Shown: positions 6,598 through 13,556 of the stretch, in pieces
Layout: each line of letters opens with the position of its first letter
Position numbering within the stretch: the stretch's first letter is position 1
Assembly (NCBI GenBank): GCA_025938035.1
Contig: JAICQE010000117.1
Location: 1 to 14,545 of the forward strand
Direction: 5' to 3'
DNA length: 14,545 nucleotides
From: Vicinamibacteria bacterium
GTDB taxonomy: Bacteria; Acidobacteriota; Vicinamibacteria; Vicinamibacterales; UBA2999
Notes under the pieces: generated by a model
Database searches by the model: none
What the model was told of the DNA's origin: nothing
The model's input: the letters and a program-made list of their open reading frames with translations, nothing else
Position numbers and translations under genes: made by a program

Positions 6598-7435
6598 TCA
6601 GGTTGTCGATCAACCGCGTATTCCCGACCCACAGGGCGCCAGCCACGAGCACCGTTCCTTCGATTCCGTCCACGCGCTGCAGTTCCACGGGGTCCACGAC
6701 CTCCAGGTACTCTAGCCTGAGCGAGGCGTCCGGCGGAATCACCGCTGCGGCGAGCCGCTCGACGGCGCGCGCGTCGCGTTCGCCGCCGGCAACGGCGCGT
6801 TCGGCTTCGCGCAGCGCGCGATACAGGGCGATCGCCTTCGAACGTTCCTCCGCGCTCAAGCGGACATTGCGTGAGCTCAAGGCCAGGCCGTCGGCCTCCC
6901 GCACGGTTGGCACACCGGCGATGTCGACGGGAATGTTCAGGTCGGCCACCATCCGCCGGATCACCGCCAGCTGCTGCGCGTCCTTCTCGCCGAAATACGC
7001 GACGTCGGGCTGGACGATGTCGAACAGTTTCGTCACGACGGTCGCCACGCCATCGAAGTGGCCCGGCCGGAACTGCCCGCACAGCCGATCCGTGACGCGC
7101 TTGACGGTCACGGTGCAGAGCGGCTCGACCGGATACATCTCGCCGGCTGTCGGAGCGAACACCAGCTCGACGCCACGGTCGTTGCAGATGCGCAGGTCGG
7201 CGTCGAGCGTCCGCGGATACCGTTCGAGATCGTCCTTGCGGTCGAATTGCAGCGGGTTGACGAAGATGCTGACGACCACCTGATCGCCGCGCTGCCGCGC
7301 CGTTTCGATCAGGCGCGCATGGCCCTCATGCAGCGCCCCCATCGTCGGCACGAACCCCACCCGCTGCCCCGCGCGGCGGCGGTCATCCCTCCACGCGCGG
7401 ACGCGCGCGATGGTCTCGGCGACTTCCGCGCTCAT
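6584..7435 (-). CDS. panC: Pantothenate synthetase (pantoate--beta-alanine ligase)
   Basis: PanC joins pantoate and beta-alanine with ATP through a pantoyl-adenylate. The 283-residue protein has the nucleotidyltransferase motif HEGH (36-39) in GFVPTMGALHEGH, the pantoate-binding FVNPLQF (58-64), FRPGHFDGV (122-130), YFGEKDAQQ (147-155) and the KMSKS-like LSSRN (186-190). Length matches the family. The start overlaps the panB stop by four bases (ATGA, 7432-7435), implying translational coupling. The C-terminal Ile-Ser-Gly and TGA stop fall in a palindromic word that also occurs at 5003-5016. Assignment is firm. Confidence 0.97.
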   Translation of the reverse strand: MSAEVAETIARVRAWRDDRRRAGQRVGFVPTMGALHEGHARLIETARQRGDQVVVSIFVNPLQFDRKDDLERYPRTLDADLRICNDRGVELVFAPTAGEMYPVEPLCTVTVKRVTDRLCGQFRPGHFDGVATVVTKLFDIVQPDVAYFGEKDAQQLAVIRRMVADLNIPVDIAGVPTVREADGLALSSRNVRLSAEERSKAIALYRALREAERAVAGGERDARAVERLAAAVIPPDASLRLEYLEVVDPVELQRVDGIEGTVLVAGALWVGNTRLIDNLTISG

Positions 7436-8307
7436 TGACCCGAGCGTGGTGTCCCGGCGGCGACCCCGGGGTCCCCGCCGGGCACGCTTGCGCGGTGGGG
7501 TGGGGCGACCGTGTTCGTCCGATGCGGATACCGGCCGGCGCGAACGTCCGCGGCGTATTCACGCGTGGCGGTCACCACGGCATCGCCAAGCTTCGCGTAC
7601 TGGTGCACGAACGACGGTACGAAGCCGTCGAAGAGCCCCAGCATGTCGTAGCTGACCAGGATCTGCCCATCGCAGTCCGGACCGGCGCCAATGCCGATGG
7701 TCGGAATGGCAAGCTCGCCGGTGACCGTGCGGGCGACGTCGGCGGGGATCGACTCGAGCACCAGGGAGAAGGCGCCCGCATCCTGCAGCGCCAGCGCATC
7801 GATCATCAACGCGTCAACGGCTGCCGGCTGCGTCGCCTGCTTCACGTAGCCGCCAGCCTGGTGCACCGACTGTGGCTGCAGGCCGAGATGGCCCATCACC
7901 GGGATGCCCACGTCGACCAGCCGCTTCACGACATCCGCGACCGGGCGGCCGCCCTCGAGCTTGACCGCCGCGGCCCCACCTTCCTGCAGCAGCCGGCCGG
8001 CGTTGCGAACGGCCTCCGCCACGCTGATCTGGAAGGTGAGGAACGGCATGTCGGCGATGACGAACGCACGCTCGGCGCCGCGGACGACGGCGCGTGTGTG
8101 GTGCACGACGGCGTCCAGCGTCACGGGCAGCGTCGTTTCCAGGCCGAGGATGACCGTGCCGAGCGAGTCGCCCACGAGCAGCGCGTCCACACCCGCACGA
8201 TCGAGCAGCCGCGCCATCGTCGCGTCGTAGGCGGTGAGCATGACGATCTTCTCGCCACGACGTTTACGGGCAGCGAAATCCGGCACGCGCATCTTCTTCG
8301 ATTCCAT
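7432..8307 (-). CDS. panB: 3-methyl-2-oxobutanoate hydroxymethyltransferase (ketopantoate hydroxymethyltransferase)
   Basis: PanB transfers a one-carbon unit from methylenetetrahydrofolate to 2-oxoisovalerate, giving ketopantoate. The beta-barrel motifs are intact: MLTAYDAT (23-30), LVGDSLG with metal ligand Asp47 (44-50), IADMPF with Asp86 (84-89), KLEGG (116-120), MGHLGLQPQ (138-146), catalytic Glu185 in LVLESIP, and GIGAGPDCDGQ (205-215). At 291 residues it is about 25 longer than E. coli PanB (264). The extra tail, from about residue 265, is rich in Pro, Gly and Ala and is encoded by a palindromic repeat related to the one at 1574-1611. The gene lies 69 bases after the DUF2520 gene and overlaps panC by four bases. 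The start ATG has GGAAGG about nine bases upstream. Confidence 0.96.
   Translation of the reverse strand: MESKKMRVPDFAARKRRGEKIVMLTAYDATMARLLDRAGVDALLVGDSLGTVILGLETTLPVTLDAVVHHTRAVVRGAERAFVIADMPFLTFQISVAEAVRNAGRLLQEGGAAAVKLEGGRPVADVVKRLVDVGIPVMGHLGLQPQSVHQAGGYVKQATQPAAVDALMIDALALQDAGAFSLVLESIPADVARTVTGELAIPTIGIGAGPDCDGQILVSYDMLGLFDGFVPSFVHQYAKLGDAVVTATREYAADVRAGRYPHRTNTVAPPHRASVPGGDPGVAAGTPRSGQ
7453..7510. repeat. Palindromic repeat inside the 3' end of panB
   Basis: A 30-base palindrome at 7453-7482 has 8-base outer arms (CCCGGCGG/CCGCCGGG), one mismatched pair and the 12-base core GACCCCGGGGTC (7462-7473). The same core is at 1600-1611, and both loci also share GTGGGGCGA (7500-7508 and 1559-1567). 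The minus-strand order of words (CACCCCA-CGCGC, then GGGGACCCCGGGGTC) matches the plus strand at 1575-1611, so these look like two copies of one element in opposite orientation. Here it is translated as the PanB tail. Confidence 0.65.
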
Positions 8308-8326
8308 CGCAGTTCACCCTTCCAGG

Positions 8327-8340
8327 TGCTCAGTGCTCAG
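8327..8340. repeat. Two-unit heptanucleotide repeat (TGCTCAG)
   Basis: TGCTCAG occurs twice in tandem in the 69-base space between the DUF2520 gene and panB. It has the same 7-base period as the repeats beside the methyltransferase gene, though only two copies. Confidence 0.5.
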
Positions 8341-8376
8341 TTCGTGTTCACGTTCGATTCTGCTTCCGGGTTCGCG

Positions 8377-9243
8377 TCAGCCCTCGAGTGCTCTTTCAAT
8401 CGCCAGGGCTGACGTGCCGTTGAGACCGCGGCGCCGCGCGATGTCGACGAGCGCACGTGCCGACGCTCGATACAGGTCCGCGACCGGCCGCGGAAGGCCG
8501 GCAAGTGCCCCGACGTGAGCGCGAACCGTGTCGGCGTCCCCACGTTGCACGGGACCCGTCAACGCCGCCTCGGGTCCCATCTCGAAAGCGTTCTGCGCGC
8601 TCGTCAGGCACAACGGCCGCAGGGCCTGAAGCGCCGCGCCGCGCTCGATGCCCGCTGCGGCAAATAGACCAACGGCGGCATCGATCGCTGCGATGATCGC
8701 GTTGCTGGCCATCACCGCACCTGCGTGGTAGGACGCAAATCCGTTCTCGCGGATCCGCAGTGGGGTTCCGCCGGCGGCCTCTACCAGCTGCCCGGCCCAT
8801 TCAACGGCTGCCGCGTCGCCGCTGATGCCGAAACTGGCGCCGCGCAATGCCGAGATCCCACGGTCCGGATCGGCCACGGTCTGCAGCGGATGAACGACGC
8901 CGCACGAGACGCCCTGGGCGGCGAGAGCGCCGAGCGACTCTGGACCGTGGGCGCCCGACGTGTGGAGTGCAATGCCTCCGCGCATCCCGCTCCGCGCCAG
9001 CTCCTCCGCCACCGCGGTGATGGCGTCGTCGGCGACAGCGATGAGGACGCGGTCTGCCAGTGCTGGAATGTCGCGGATGGGCACCGGCTTGACGGCGGGC
9101 GCGATGAAGGCCGCGGCGCGGTGCGCGTGGTCAACCGTTCGACCGGCGACCGCAACGGGCGCGAGACCGGCGTCGGCCAGAAGCCGGCCAAAGGCCTGGG
9201 CGACCCGGCCGGTTCCGACAATCGCCGTGCGCGAAGCGGTCAT
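8377..9243 (-). CDS. Rossmann/DUF2520 protein, candidate ketopantoate reductase (PanG-like)
   Basis: The 288-residue protein has an N-terminal NAD(P)-binding Rossmann fold (IVGTGRVAQAFG, glycines 10 and 12 with Ala15) and a C-terminal helical DUF2520 domain. Conserved-looking family motifs are HTSG (94-97), HPLQT (118-122) and SYHAGAVMASN (171-181), where His173 and Asn181 are candidate active-site residues. It starts in a four-base ATGA overlap with the upstream hydrolase and lies 69 bases before panB. panE, which supplies ketopantoate reductase in many bacteria, is absent from the window. PanG of Francisella is an alternative ketopantoate reductase; to my recollection it is of this Rossmann-DUF2520 type, and such genes often neighbour panBCD. 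Family assignment is firm; the reaction is an inference from context. Confidence 0.85.
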   Translation of the reverse strand: MTASRTAIVGTGRVAQAFGRLLADAGLAPVAVAGRTVDHAHRAAAFIAPAVKPVPIRDIPALADRVLIAVADDAITAVAEELARSGMRGGIALHTSGAHGPESLGALAAQGVSCGVVHPLQTVADPDRGISALRGASFGISGDAAAVEWAGQLVEAAGGTPLRIRENGFASYHAGAVMASNAIIAAIDAAVGLFAAAGIERGAALQALRPLCLTSAQNAFEMGPEAALTGPVQRGDADTVRAHVGALAGLPRPVADLYRASARALVDIARRRGLNGTSALAIERALEG

Positions 9244-10898
9244 TTGATTGCCGCGAACGTCCGCGTCAGCCAGCCCGATATTCCCGACACCACGTCGGCG
9301 CTCACGTTGCGATCGGTGAGCGCACCGTACTCCTTCACTTCTCCCGTCACTGCCGGAACGATCAGATGGTTCACGCCCTTGACGATGAGCAGTTCAACGG
9401 ACGGCGAGTCGCTTTCCTTCTGGGCGATCTGGGCCAGCCGGTCGGCCTCCGCCGGCGGGACTTCGTGATCGACGCCTCCATGCAGGATGAGCAGCGGCTG
9501 GCGGACATCCTTCAACACCCTGGCCGGCGAGAAGTTCAAGACGCTCTGGAACCACACCGTGTCGGCCTGCCGCCGGATATCCGGCGGCAGATCCGTGAGG
9601 CCTTTGTTGGATTGCACCGCGGCAATGATCTGCTTCTGCAGCGCCTCGCGCTTCCGGCGTTCCTCGGGCGACAGCGTCAGCAGGTCGAGTGTCCGCTGCT
9701 GCAATTCCAGAACGAGCTCCGCACCCGTCGTCGCCGGGCTGCCGAGCGTTGCCACGGCGGCGAACCGCCGCTCGCGCGATGCCGCAAGAAGCGCCACCCA
9801 CGAGCCGTCGCTATGGCCGACAACCGCGATACGCCTCGGGTCGACGTCGTTGCGCGCCGAGAGCCAGCGCATGACCGTCCGGACGTCGTCCGCGTAGTCC
9901 GTGAGCGTGGCGGACTCCGAGCGGCCGCCGCTTTGGCCGTATCCGCGCTTGTCGTAGCGAACGGCCATGAAGCCGGCGTTGGCCAACGCGCCTGCGAGCT
10001 GGCCGATCACCGGGATGCCTGCGATGTAACCGTCTCGATCGTTGGCGGCGAATCCGGCGAGGAGAATTACCGCCGGGAGCCGTGTTCCCGGCGCGGCTTT
10101 CGGAGGACGCGTCAGCGTTGCGCCGATGTTGAAGCCGGTGGCCGGAATGGTTACCGCTTCGTCCCCGGGGTTGCTGTGCACGTGCGTGCGCACCGTCACG
10201 GACGCGAGGTCCGCGCGCACGATGTCCACGCCCTGACTTGGGATCCGGACGGTGAGCAGGTTCCCCTGCACGTCGGTCGTGATCGCGACCGCGGTATTGC
10301 TGTTCGGATTCAACAGGATGACGTCGTAGCGGCGGGCGCCCAGGAAGTCGGTGCCAAGCTGCATGCGATCGTTCTGCACGTTGACCAGCCGTACAGCAAT
10401 CTCCATCTCCGGGACGAGGTACATCCGCACCTCGGAACCGGGCGCCGTCTGTTCGAGGCGCCGCGCGAGCGCCACGTACGATCCGACGATGCCGTTGGCG
10501 TGCAGAATCGCTCGAGCGTTCACCGGTTGTGTGATCGGCTCGGCTTTCGTCTGCTCGGTCGTGACAGTGCCGCCGGCAACGGTCGTCTTGATTGAAACGT
10601 CGGCACCGTTGGAGTCGCCCAGAAGCTCGAACAGCTGCGGTGAACCGTCGGCGGCGTAGCGGAACTCCGCCCGCCGGATGATCAGATTCACTGGCGCGCC
10701 AAGGCGTCCTTCGCTCGTCACGGTCAGTCCGGAGGCGTCGGACCGGACGGTGACGTCTTCGCGGCCGATCGGCGTTCCGCGGACGAAGGTCGTATACGCA
10801 GTGGGCCCGGCTGGAGGTTTCTGCTGTGCGTCCGCCACCGCCGGGGCGAGCAGCAGCAGCGCGCACGTACAATGAAGAAGCCGCAAGTAAGGCCGCAT
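9240..10898 (-). CDS. Exported alpha/beta hydrolase with N-terminal beta-rich domain
   Basis: From ATG 10898 the protein has 552 residues: a signal peptide (1-25, cleavage after ADA), a recognisable but unassigned N-terminal region (about 27-250) of short beta-rich segments, and an alpha/beta hydrolase domain (about 255-550). The triad is visible: Ser363 in GHSDG, Asp477 in LHGGVDHEVPP and His511 in KGVNHLIVP; RYDKRGYGQSGG (314-325) is the usual post-strand loop. It is likely a periplasmic or secreted esterase or peptidase-like hydrolase; the substrate is unknown. An in-frame GTG or other start up to 11021 would bury the signal peptide behind 41 residues and overlap the divergent ygfZ, so ATG 10898 is preferred; AGGA lies nine bases upstream. 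Its stop overlaps the DUF2520 start by four bases, making it the first gene of the pantothenate cluster. Confidence 0.85.
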   Translation of the reverse strand: MRPYLRLLHCTCALLLLAPAVADAQQKPPAGPTAYTTFVRGTPIGREDVTVRSDASGLTVTSEGRLGAPVNLIIRRAEFRYAADGSPQLFELLGDSNGADVSIKTTVAGGTVTTEQTKAEPITQPVNARAILHANGIVGSYVALARRLEQTAPGSEVRMYLVPEMEIAVRLVNVQNDRMQLGTDFLGARRYDVILLNPNSNTAVAITTDVQGNLLTVRIPSQGVDIVRADLASVTVRTHVHSNPGDEAVTIPATGFNIGATLTRPPKAAPGTRLPAVILLAGFAANDRDGYIAGIPVIGQLAGALANAGFMAVRYDKRGYGQSGGRSESATLTDYADDVRTVMRWLSARNDVDPRRIAVVGHSDGSWVALLAASRERRFAAVATLGSPATTGAELVLELQQRTLDLLTLSPEERRKREALQKQIIAAVQSNKGLTDLPPDIRRQADTVWFQSVLNFSPARVLKDVRQPLLILHGGVDHEVPPAEADRLAQIAQKESDSPSVELLIVKGVNHLIVPAVTGEVKEYGALTDRNVSADVVSGISGWLTRTFAAIK

Positions 10899-10920
10899 TA
10901 CCTTGAATCCTAGCAGTTCC

Positions 10921-11928
10921 ATGGCTGACCCGGCGGACGAGTCGGCGGTGCGTTCAGGCGCCGCGATCGGGTCGATTTCCGCGCGTGCGCAGGTGGCAGT
11001 GGCCGGCCCGGATCGGGCCACTTATCTGCAGGGTTTGCTGACGAACGACATTCAGGCGCTGGCCGAAGGGTCCGGCTGCTACGCGGCGTGGCTGACCCCG
11101 CAGGGCCGGATGCTGACCGACATGCATGTGCTTCAGTCGGCCGGGATGATTCTGCTCGACGTGCCCGCGGAGCAGGTGGATTCGATACTCGCGCGGCTGG
11201 ATCAGTTCCTCTTTTCCGAGGACGTGCGGATTGAGTCGCTGGCCGACGCGATGACAGGTGTGTGGGTGCACGGTCCGCGTGCGGCGGCGGTCGTCGAGCA
11301 GATCGTCCACGGCGTGAACCGCCTCGACGACTGGAGCGATTACAGGCATGCCACCGGGACGATCGACGGCGATCCGGTCTCCGTGGCGCGCATCGATCAG
11401 ATCGGCGTTCCCGGTTACTGCGTGTTTCTGGCGAGGGCGATCGAGCCGCGCTTCATCGCGTCGGCCGTGTCTGCGGGTGCGAGAGTCGTCTCGCCCGACG
11501 CACTGCAGGCGGCCCGCATCGCGGCGGGGTACCCCGTGTTCGGCGTGGACATGACGGCCGAGACGATCCCGCTCGAGGCCGGCATCGAGGAGCGTGCGGT
11601 CTCCTTCACGAAAGGGTGCTTCGTCGGCCAGGAGGTGGTCATCCGGGTCATGCACCGGGGTGGCGGGCGCGTGGCGAAGAAGCTGGTCGGCTTCCGGCTG
11701 GCGCCCCAGCAGAACGTAGGGCACCCCGAACATCCCGCAGGGCACCCCTTCAGGGGTGCCAAGGTCTTTGCAGGAGATCGCGAGATAGGTTTCGTGACCA
11801 GCGCGGCGGATTCACCCACCCTGGGTCCGATTGCCCTCGGTTACGTCCACCGCGACTTCACCGCGGCTGGAACCGGCGTGCAGGTGGATGGTCATCCTGC
11901 AACAGTCGTCGGATTACCAATCACCTGA
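10921..11928 (+). CDS. ygfZ: YgfZ/GcvT-like folate-binding protein (Fe-S cluster maintenance)
   Basis: YgfZ proteins bind folate and support assembly or repair of some Fe-S enzymes. The 335-residue protein has the family signature KGCFVGQE (231-238), preceded by GVDMTAETIPLEAG (208-221) and followed by RVMHRGGGRVAKKLVGFRL (242-260). The N-terminal half has YLQGLLTNDI (35-44) and AAWLTPQGRMLTDMHV (55-70), typical of the GcvT fold. Residues about 262-279 (around GHPEHPAGHPF) form an extra loop coded by a palindromic repeat (11716-11760), in a position where relatives are short and variable. ATG 10921 is chosen; a TTG at 10903 in frame is possible and has AAGG ten bases upstream. It is divergent from the hydrolase, with 22 bases between starts, so any promoter must overlap coding sequence. 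Confidence 0.9.
   Translation: MADPADESAVRSGAAIGSISARAQVAVAGPDRATYLQGLLTNDIQALAEGSGCYAAWLTPQGRMLTDMHVLQSAGMILLDVPAEQVDSILARLDQFLFSEDVRIESLADAMTGVWVHGPRAAAVVEQIVHGVNRLDDWSDYRHATGTIDGDPVSVARIDQIGVPGYCVFLARAIEPRFIASAVSAGARVVSPDALQAARIAAGYPVFGVDMTAETIPLEAGIEERAVSFTKGCFVGQEVVIRVMHRGGGRVAKKLVGFRLAPQQNVGHPEHPAGHPFRGAKVFAGDREIGFVTSAADSPTLGPIALGYVHRDFTAAGTGVQVDGHPATVVGLPIT
11716..11760. repeat. GTAG-headed palindromic repeat inserted in frame in ygfZ
   Basis: GTAG at 11716-11719 runs into GGGCACCCC (11719-11727). After 12 bases, GGCACCCCT-TC-AGGGGTGCC (11741-11760) forms a perfect 9-base stem with a 2-base loop. AGGGCACCCC is directly repeated at 11718-11727 and 11739-11748, a 21-base offset equal to seven codons, which repeats Gly-His-Pro. 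The length keeps the frame open. Confidence 0.7.
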
Positions 11929-11994
11929 AAATCATCGCCGCGGCCGAGAGCATGGTCCACCCTCCTAACCGCGACGTCATCGTTTAGGCGGAGC

Positions 11995-12033
11995 AGCCGT
12001 GCCGCGCCGGCTCCAGACGCTTGCGGCACGGCT
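11995..12033. other. Strong hairpin between ygfZ and TIGR03435 gene copy 2
   Basis: AGCCGTGCCGC (11995-12005) and its perfect complement (12023-12033) enclose a 17-base loop. It lies 66 bases after the ygfZ stop and 43 bases before the next ATG. No T-run follows, so it may be a 5' leader structure or another palindrome of the local type, not a clear intrinsic terminator. The rest of the 148-base gap (11929-12076) shows nothing else recognisable. Confidence 0.5.
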
Positions 12034-12076
12034 CATCCGGGCGCAGAATGCGAAGCTGTGAGTGGAGCCTGGTGGT

Positions 12077-12982
12077 ATGCCGCGGAAAATTAGACCTGGG
12101 GTTACAGGTGCGAGTGCGGTCGCATTTCTGGCGGTGCTGTCACTGGTTCAGCCCGCGAGCGCACGGAACGGAGCGCAGTCGCCGAATGCGACACCGACGT
12201 TCGAAGTGGCGTCCGTCCGGGTACAGCCTCAGGAATCAGCGGCAGGCGGGATCGCCGGCATGCTCGCACAACTTTCGTCCGTGAGGTTTGAGGGGAACCG
12301 CTTCAGGGTCGTCAACATGACGGCGGCACGGCTAATCCTCGAGGCGTACGGACCAGAGTACCGTCAGCGCGACCAAATCGAAGGAGGGCCCGGCTGGCTC
12401 GATCAGGGGCGATTCCAAATCGAGGCCCTGGCTCCTGCTATGGAGTCCCCGCGGACCGGATCGGCCGTACCCGAGGCGGTCCGCGGAATGCTTCGAAATC
12501 TCCTCGAGACGCGCTTCAATCTCCGCGTGAGCCGCGAGACGCGCGAACGGCCTGTGTATACACTCGTTCGAGCTCGCACAGATGGACGTCTCGGGGAGGG
12601 CATCAGAGCTTCGAAAGAGGACTGTTCCACCTCGGTGGACTTGAGACCCGGAGAGCCTGGATTCCGAAAACACTGCCTGGGACAGCTTCGGATCAACGGG
12701 ATCCAGTTGGTGGGGCGACCCATCGACGAACTCGTCCGATTCCTGACGAGCCGCGTCGGCAGGCCCGTGATCGATGAGACGGGACTTACCGGGACGTTCG
12801 ATGTCGAGCTCTTCTACGACGTGCCGAAGACTATTACAAACAGTTCACCTGCGGGGACCGCTGAGTTCAGTTCGGGTATTTCCAACGCTGTTCCTGAAAA
12901 GCTCGGCTTGAAGCTCGAGCCCCGGATCAGGCCGACGCCAATGCTGCTCATACAGCACATCGAGCGGCCGTCCCCGAATTAG
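12077..12982 (+). CDS. Secreted TIGR03435 (DUF3738) family protein, copy 2
   Basis: The protein has 301 residues from ATG 12077, with a signal peptide of about 29 residues (KIRP, hydrophobic AVAFLAVLSLV, then ASA before RN). Family landmarks: FEVASVRVQ (42-50), GGPGWLDQGRF (103-113), ETRFNLRVSRET (144-155), GRPVIDETGLTGTFDVEL (228-245) and KLGLKLEP (275-282). Cysteines 183 and 200 occupy the inter-half position. GTG 12062 would add five residues, but GGAG nine bases before ATG 12077 favours the ATG. Its TAG is followed with no gap by the stop of the opposite channel gene. Function unknown. Confidence 0.9.
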   Translation: MPRKIRPGVTGASAVAFLAVLSLVQPASARNGAQSPNATPTFEVASVRVQPQESAAGGIAGMLAQLSSVRFEGNRFRVVNMTAARLILEAYGPEYRQRDQIEGGPGWLDQGRFQIEALAPAMESPRTGSAVPEAVRGMLRNLLETRFNLRVSRETRERPVYTLVRARTDGRLGEGIRASKEDCSTSVDLRPGEPGFRKHCLGQLRINGIQLVGRPIDELVRFLTSRVGRPVIDETGLTGTFDVELFYDVPKTITNSSPAGTAEFSSGISNAVPEKLGLKLEPRIRPTPMLLIQHIERPSPN

Positions 12983-13414
12983 TCATTGACCGCCGGGGGC
13001 ACGCGGCTCCGTGCGGTACATCCGGCTTGCCAGCGCGAAGAAGAAACCGGTGGACCATCCGCACATCAGGATACCGGTCAGCGCTTCGATGGCCCCCACG
13101 AGCCGCCAGTCTTCGGGCAGCAGCAGGTCACCATACCCTGTCGTCGTGTACGTCACGGCGCTGAAATACGCGGCAGCCTGCACGCCGGCGATGGCGCCGC
13201 CCCACGCGTAGACCAGTGCCCACGCCGTGATCTCGACCACGTGCAGCAGAACCATCCAGGCTGCGACGCATACGAACAGCCGCATCCACGGCCACAGCCG
13301 CTGTGTCGGTGCTTCCCATCGGCGCACCCGCCCGGCGGCCCAGGTGACCCCGCCCGCGTGAATCACCACGCAGAGCGCCATGAGCGCCGAGGCGATCAGA
13401 AGCTGCGCAACCAC
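12983..13414 (-). CDS. Small potassium-channel-like membrane protein (Ion_trans_2)
   Basis: The 143-residue protein has three predicted membrane helices (about 3-25, 45-70 and 103-133) and a pore loop before the last one. The selectivity filter TTGYGD at 91-96, in VTYTTTGYGDLLLPE, is the hallmark of K+ channels; ion channel function after tetramer formation is inferred. There is no cytoplasmic regulatory (RCK) domain or voltage sensor. The start is GTG 13414, just behind GGGGAG, which is close for a ribosome-binding site; ATG 13381 (residue 12) would shorten the first helix. It sits between two TIGR03435 genes, tail to tail with copy 2 and in the same direction as copy 3, 142 bases downstream of it. 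Confidence 0.85.
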   Translation of the reverse strand: MVAQLLIASALMALCVVIHAGGVTWAAGRVRRWEAPTQRLWPWMRLFVCVAAWMVLLHVVEITAWALVYAWGGAIAGVQAAAYFSAVTYTTTGYGDLLLPEDWRLVGAIEALTGILMCGWSTGFFFALASRMYRTEPRAPGGQ

Positions 13415-13526
13415 TCCCCGGCGTCACCCACGCTGAGGCAACGACACCACGCGGTGGGCGGACTGGCCAATGCGAAATCGGCGCAGCCAGACGTCCCCGA
13501 TCAGCGCGGACCGCAAAAGCGTTCTG

Positions 13527-13545
13527 GCCGGGCGGTGAGCCCGGC
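13527..13545. other. Hairpin downstream of TIGR03435 gene copy 3
   Basis: GCCGGGC (13527-13533) and GCCCGGC (13539-13545) form a perfect 7-base stem with a 5-base loop, starting 11 bases after the minus-strand stop at 13557. On the minus strand CTTTTG follows about eight bases further on, so it is a weak terminator candidate. The rest of the 142-base gap 13415-13556 shows nothing recognisable. Confidence 0.45.
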
Positions 13546-13556
13546 TCGCCAATTCC

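Noticed and set aside
9366..10595. Long open frame of 409 codons on the plus strand
   Set aside because: It is antisense to the hydrolase, whose signal peptide and catalytic triad are clear. Its arginine- and histidine-rich translation has no recognisable motif and is typical of antisense frames in GC-rich DNA. The same applies to the plus-strand frames at 1861-2679, 3307-3981 and 7435-8412.
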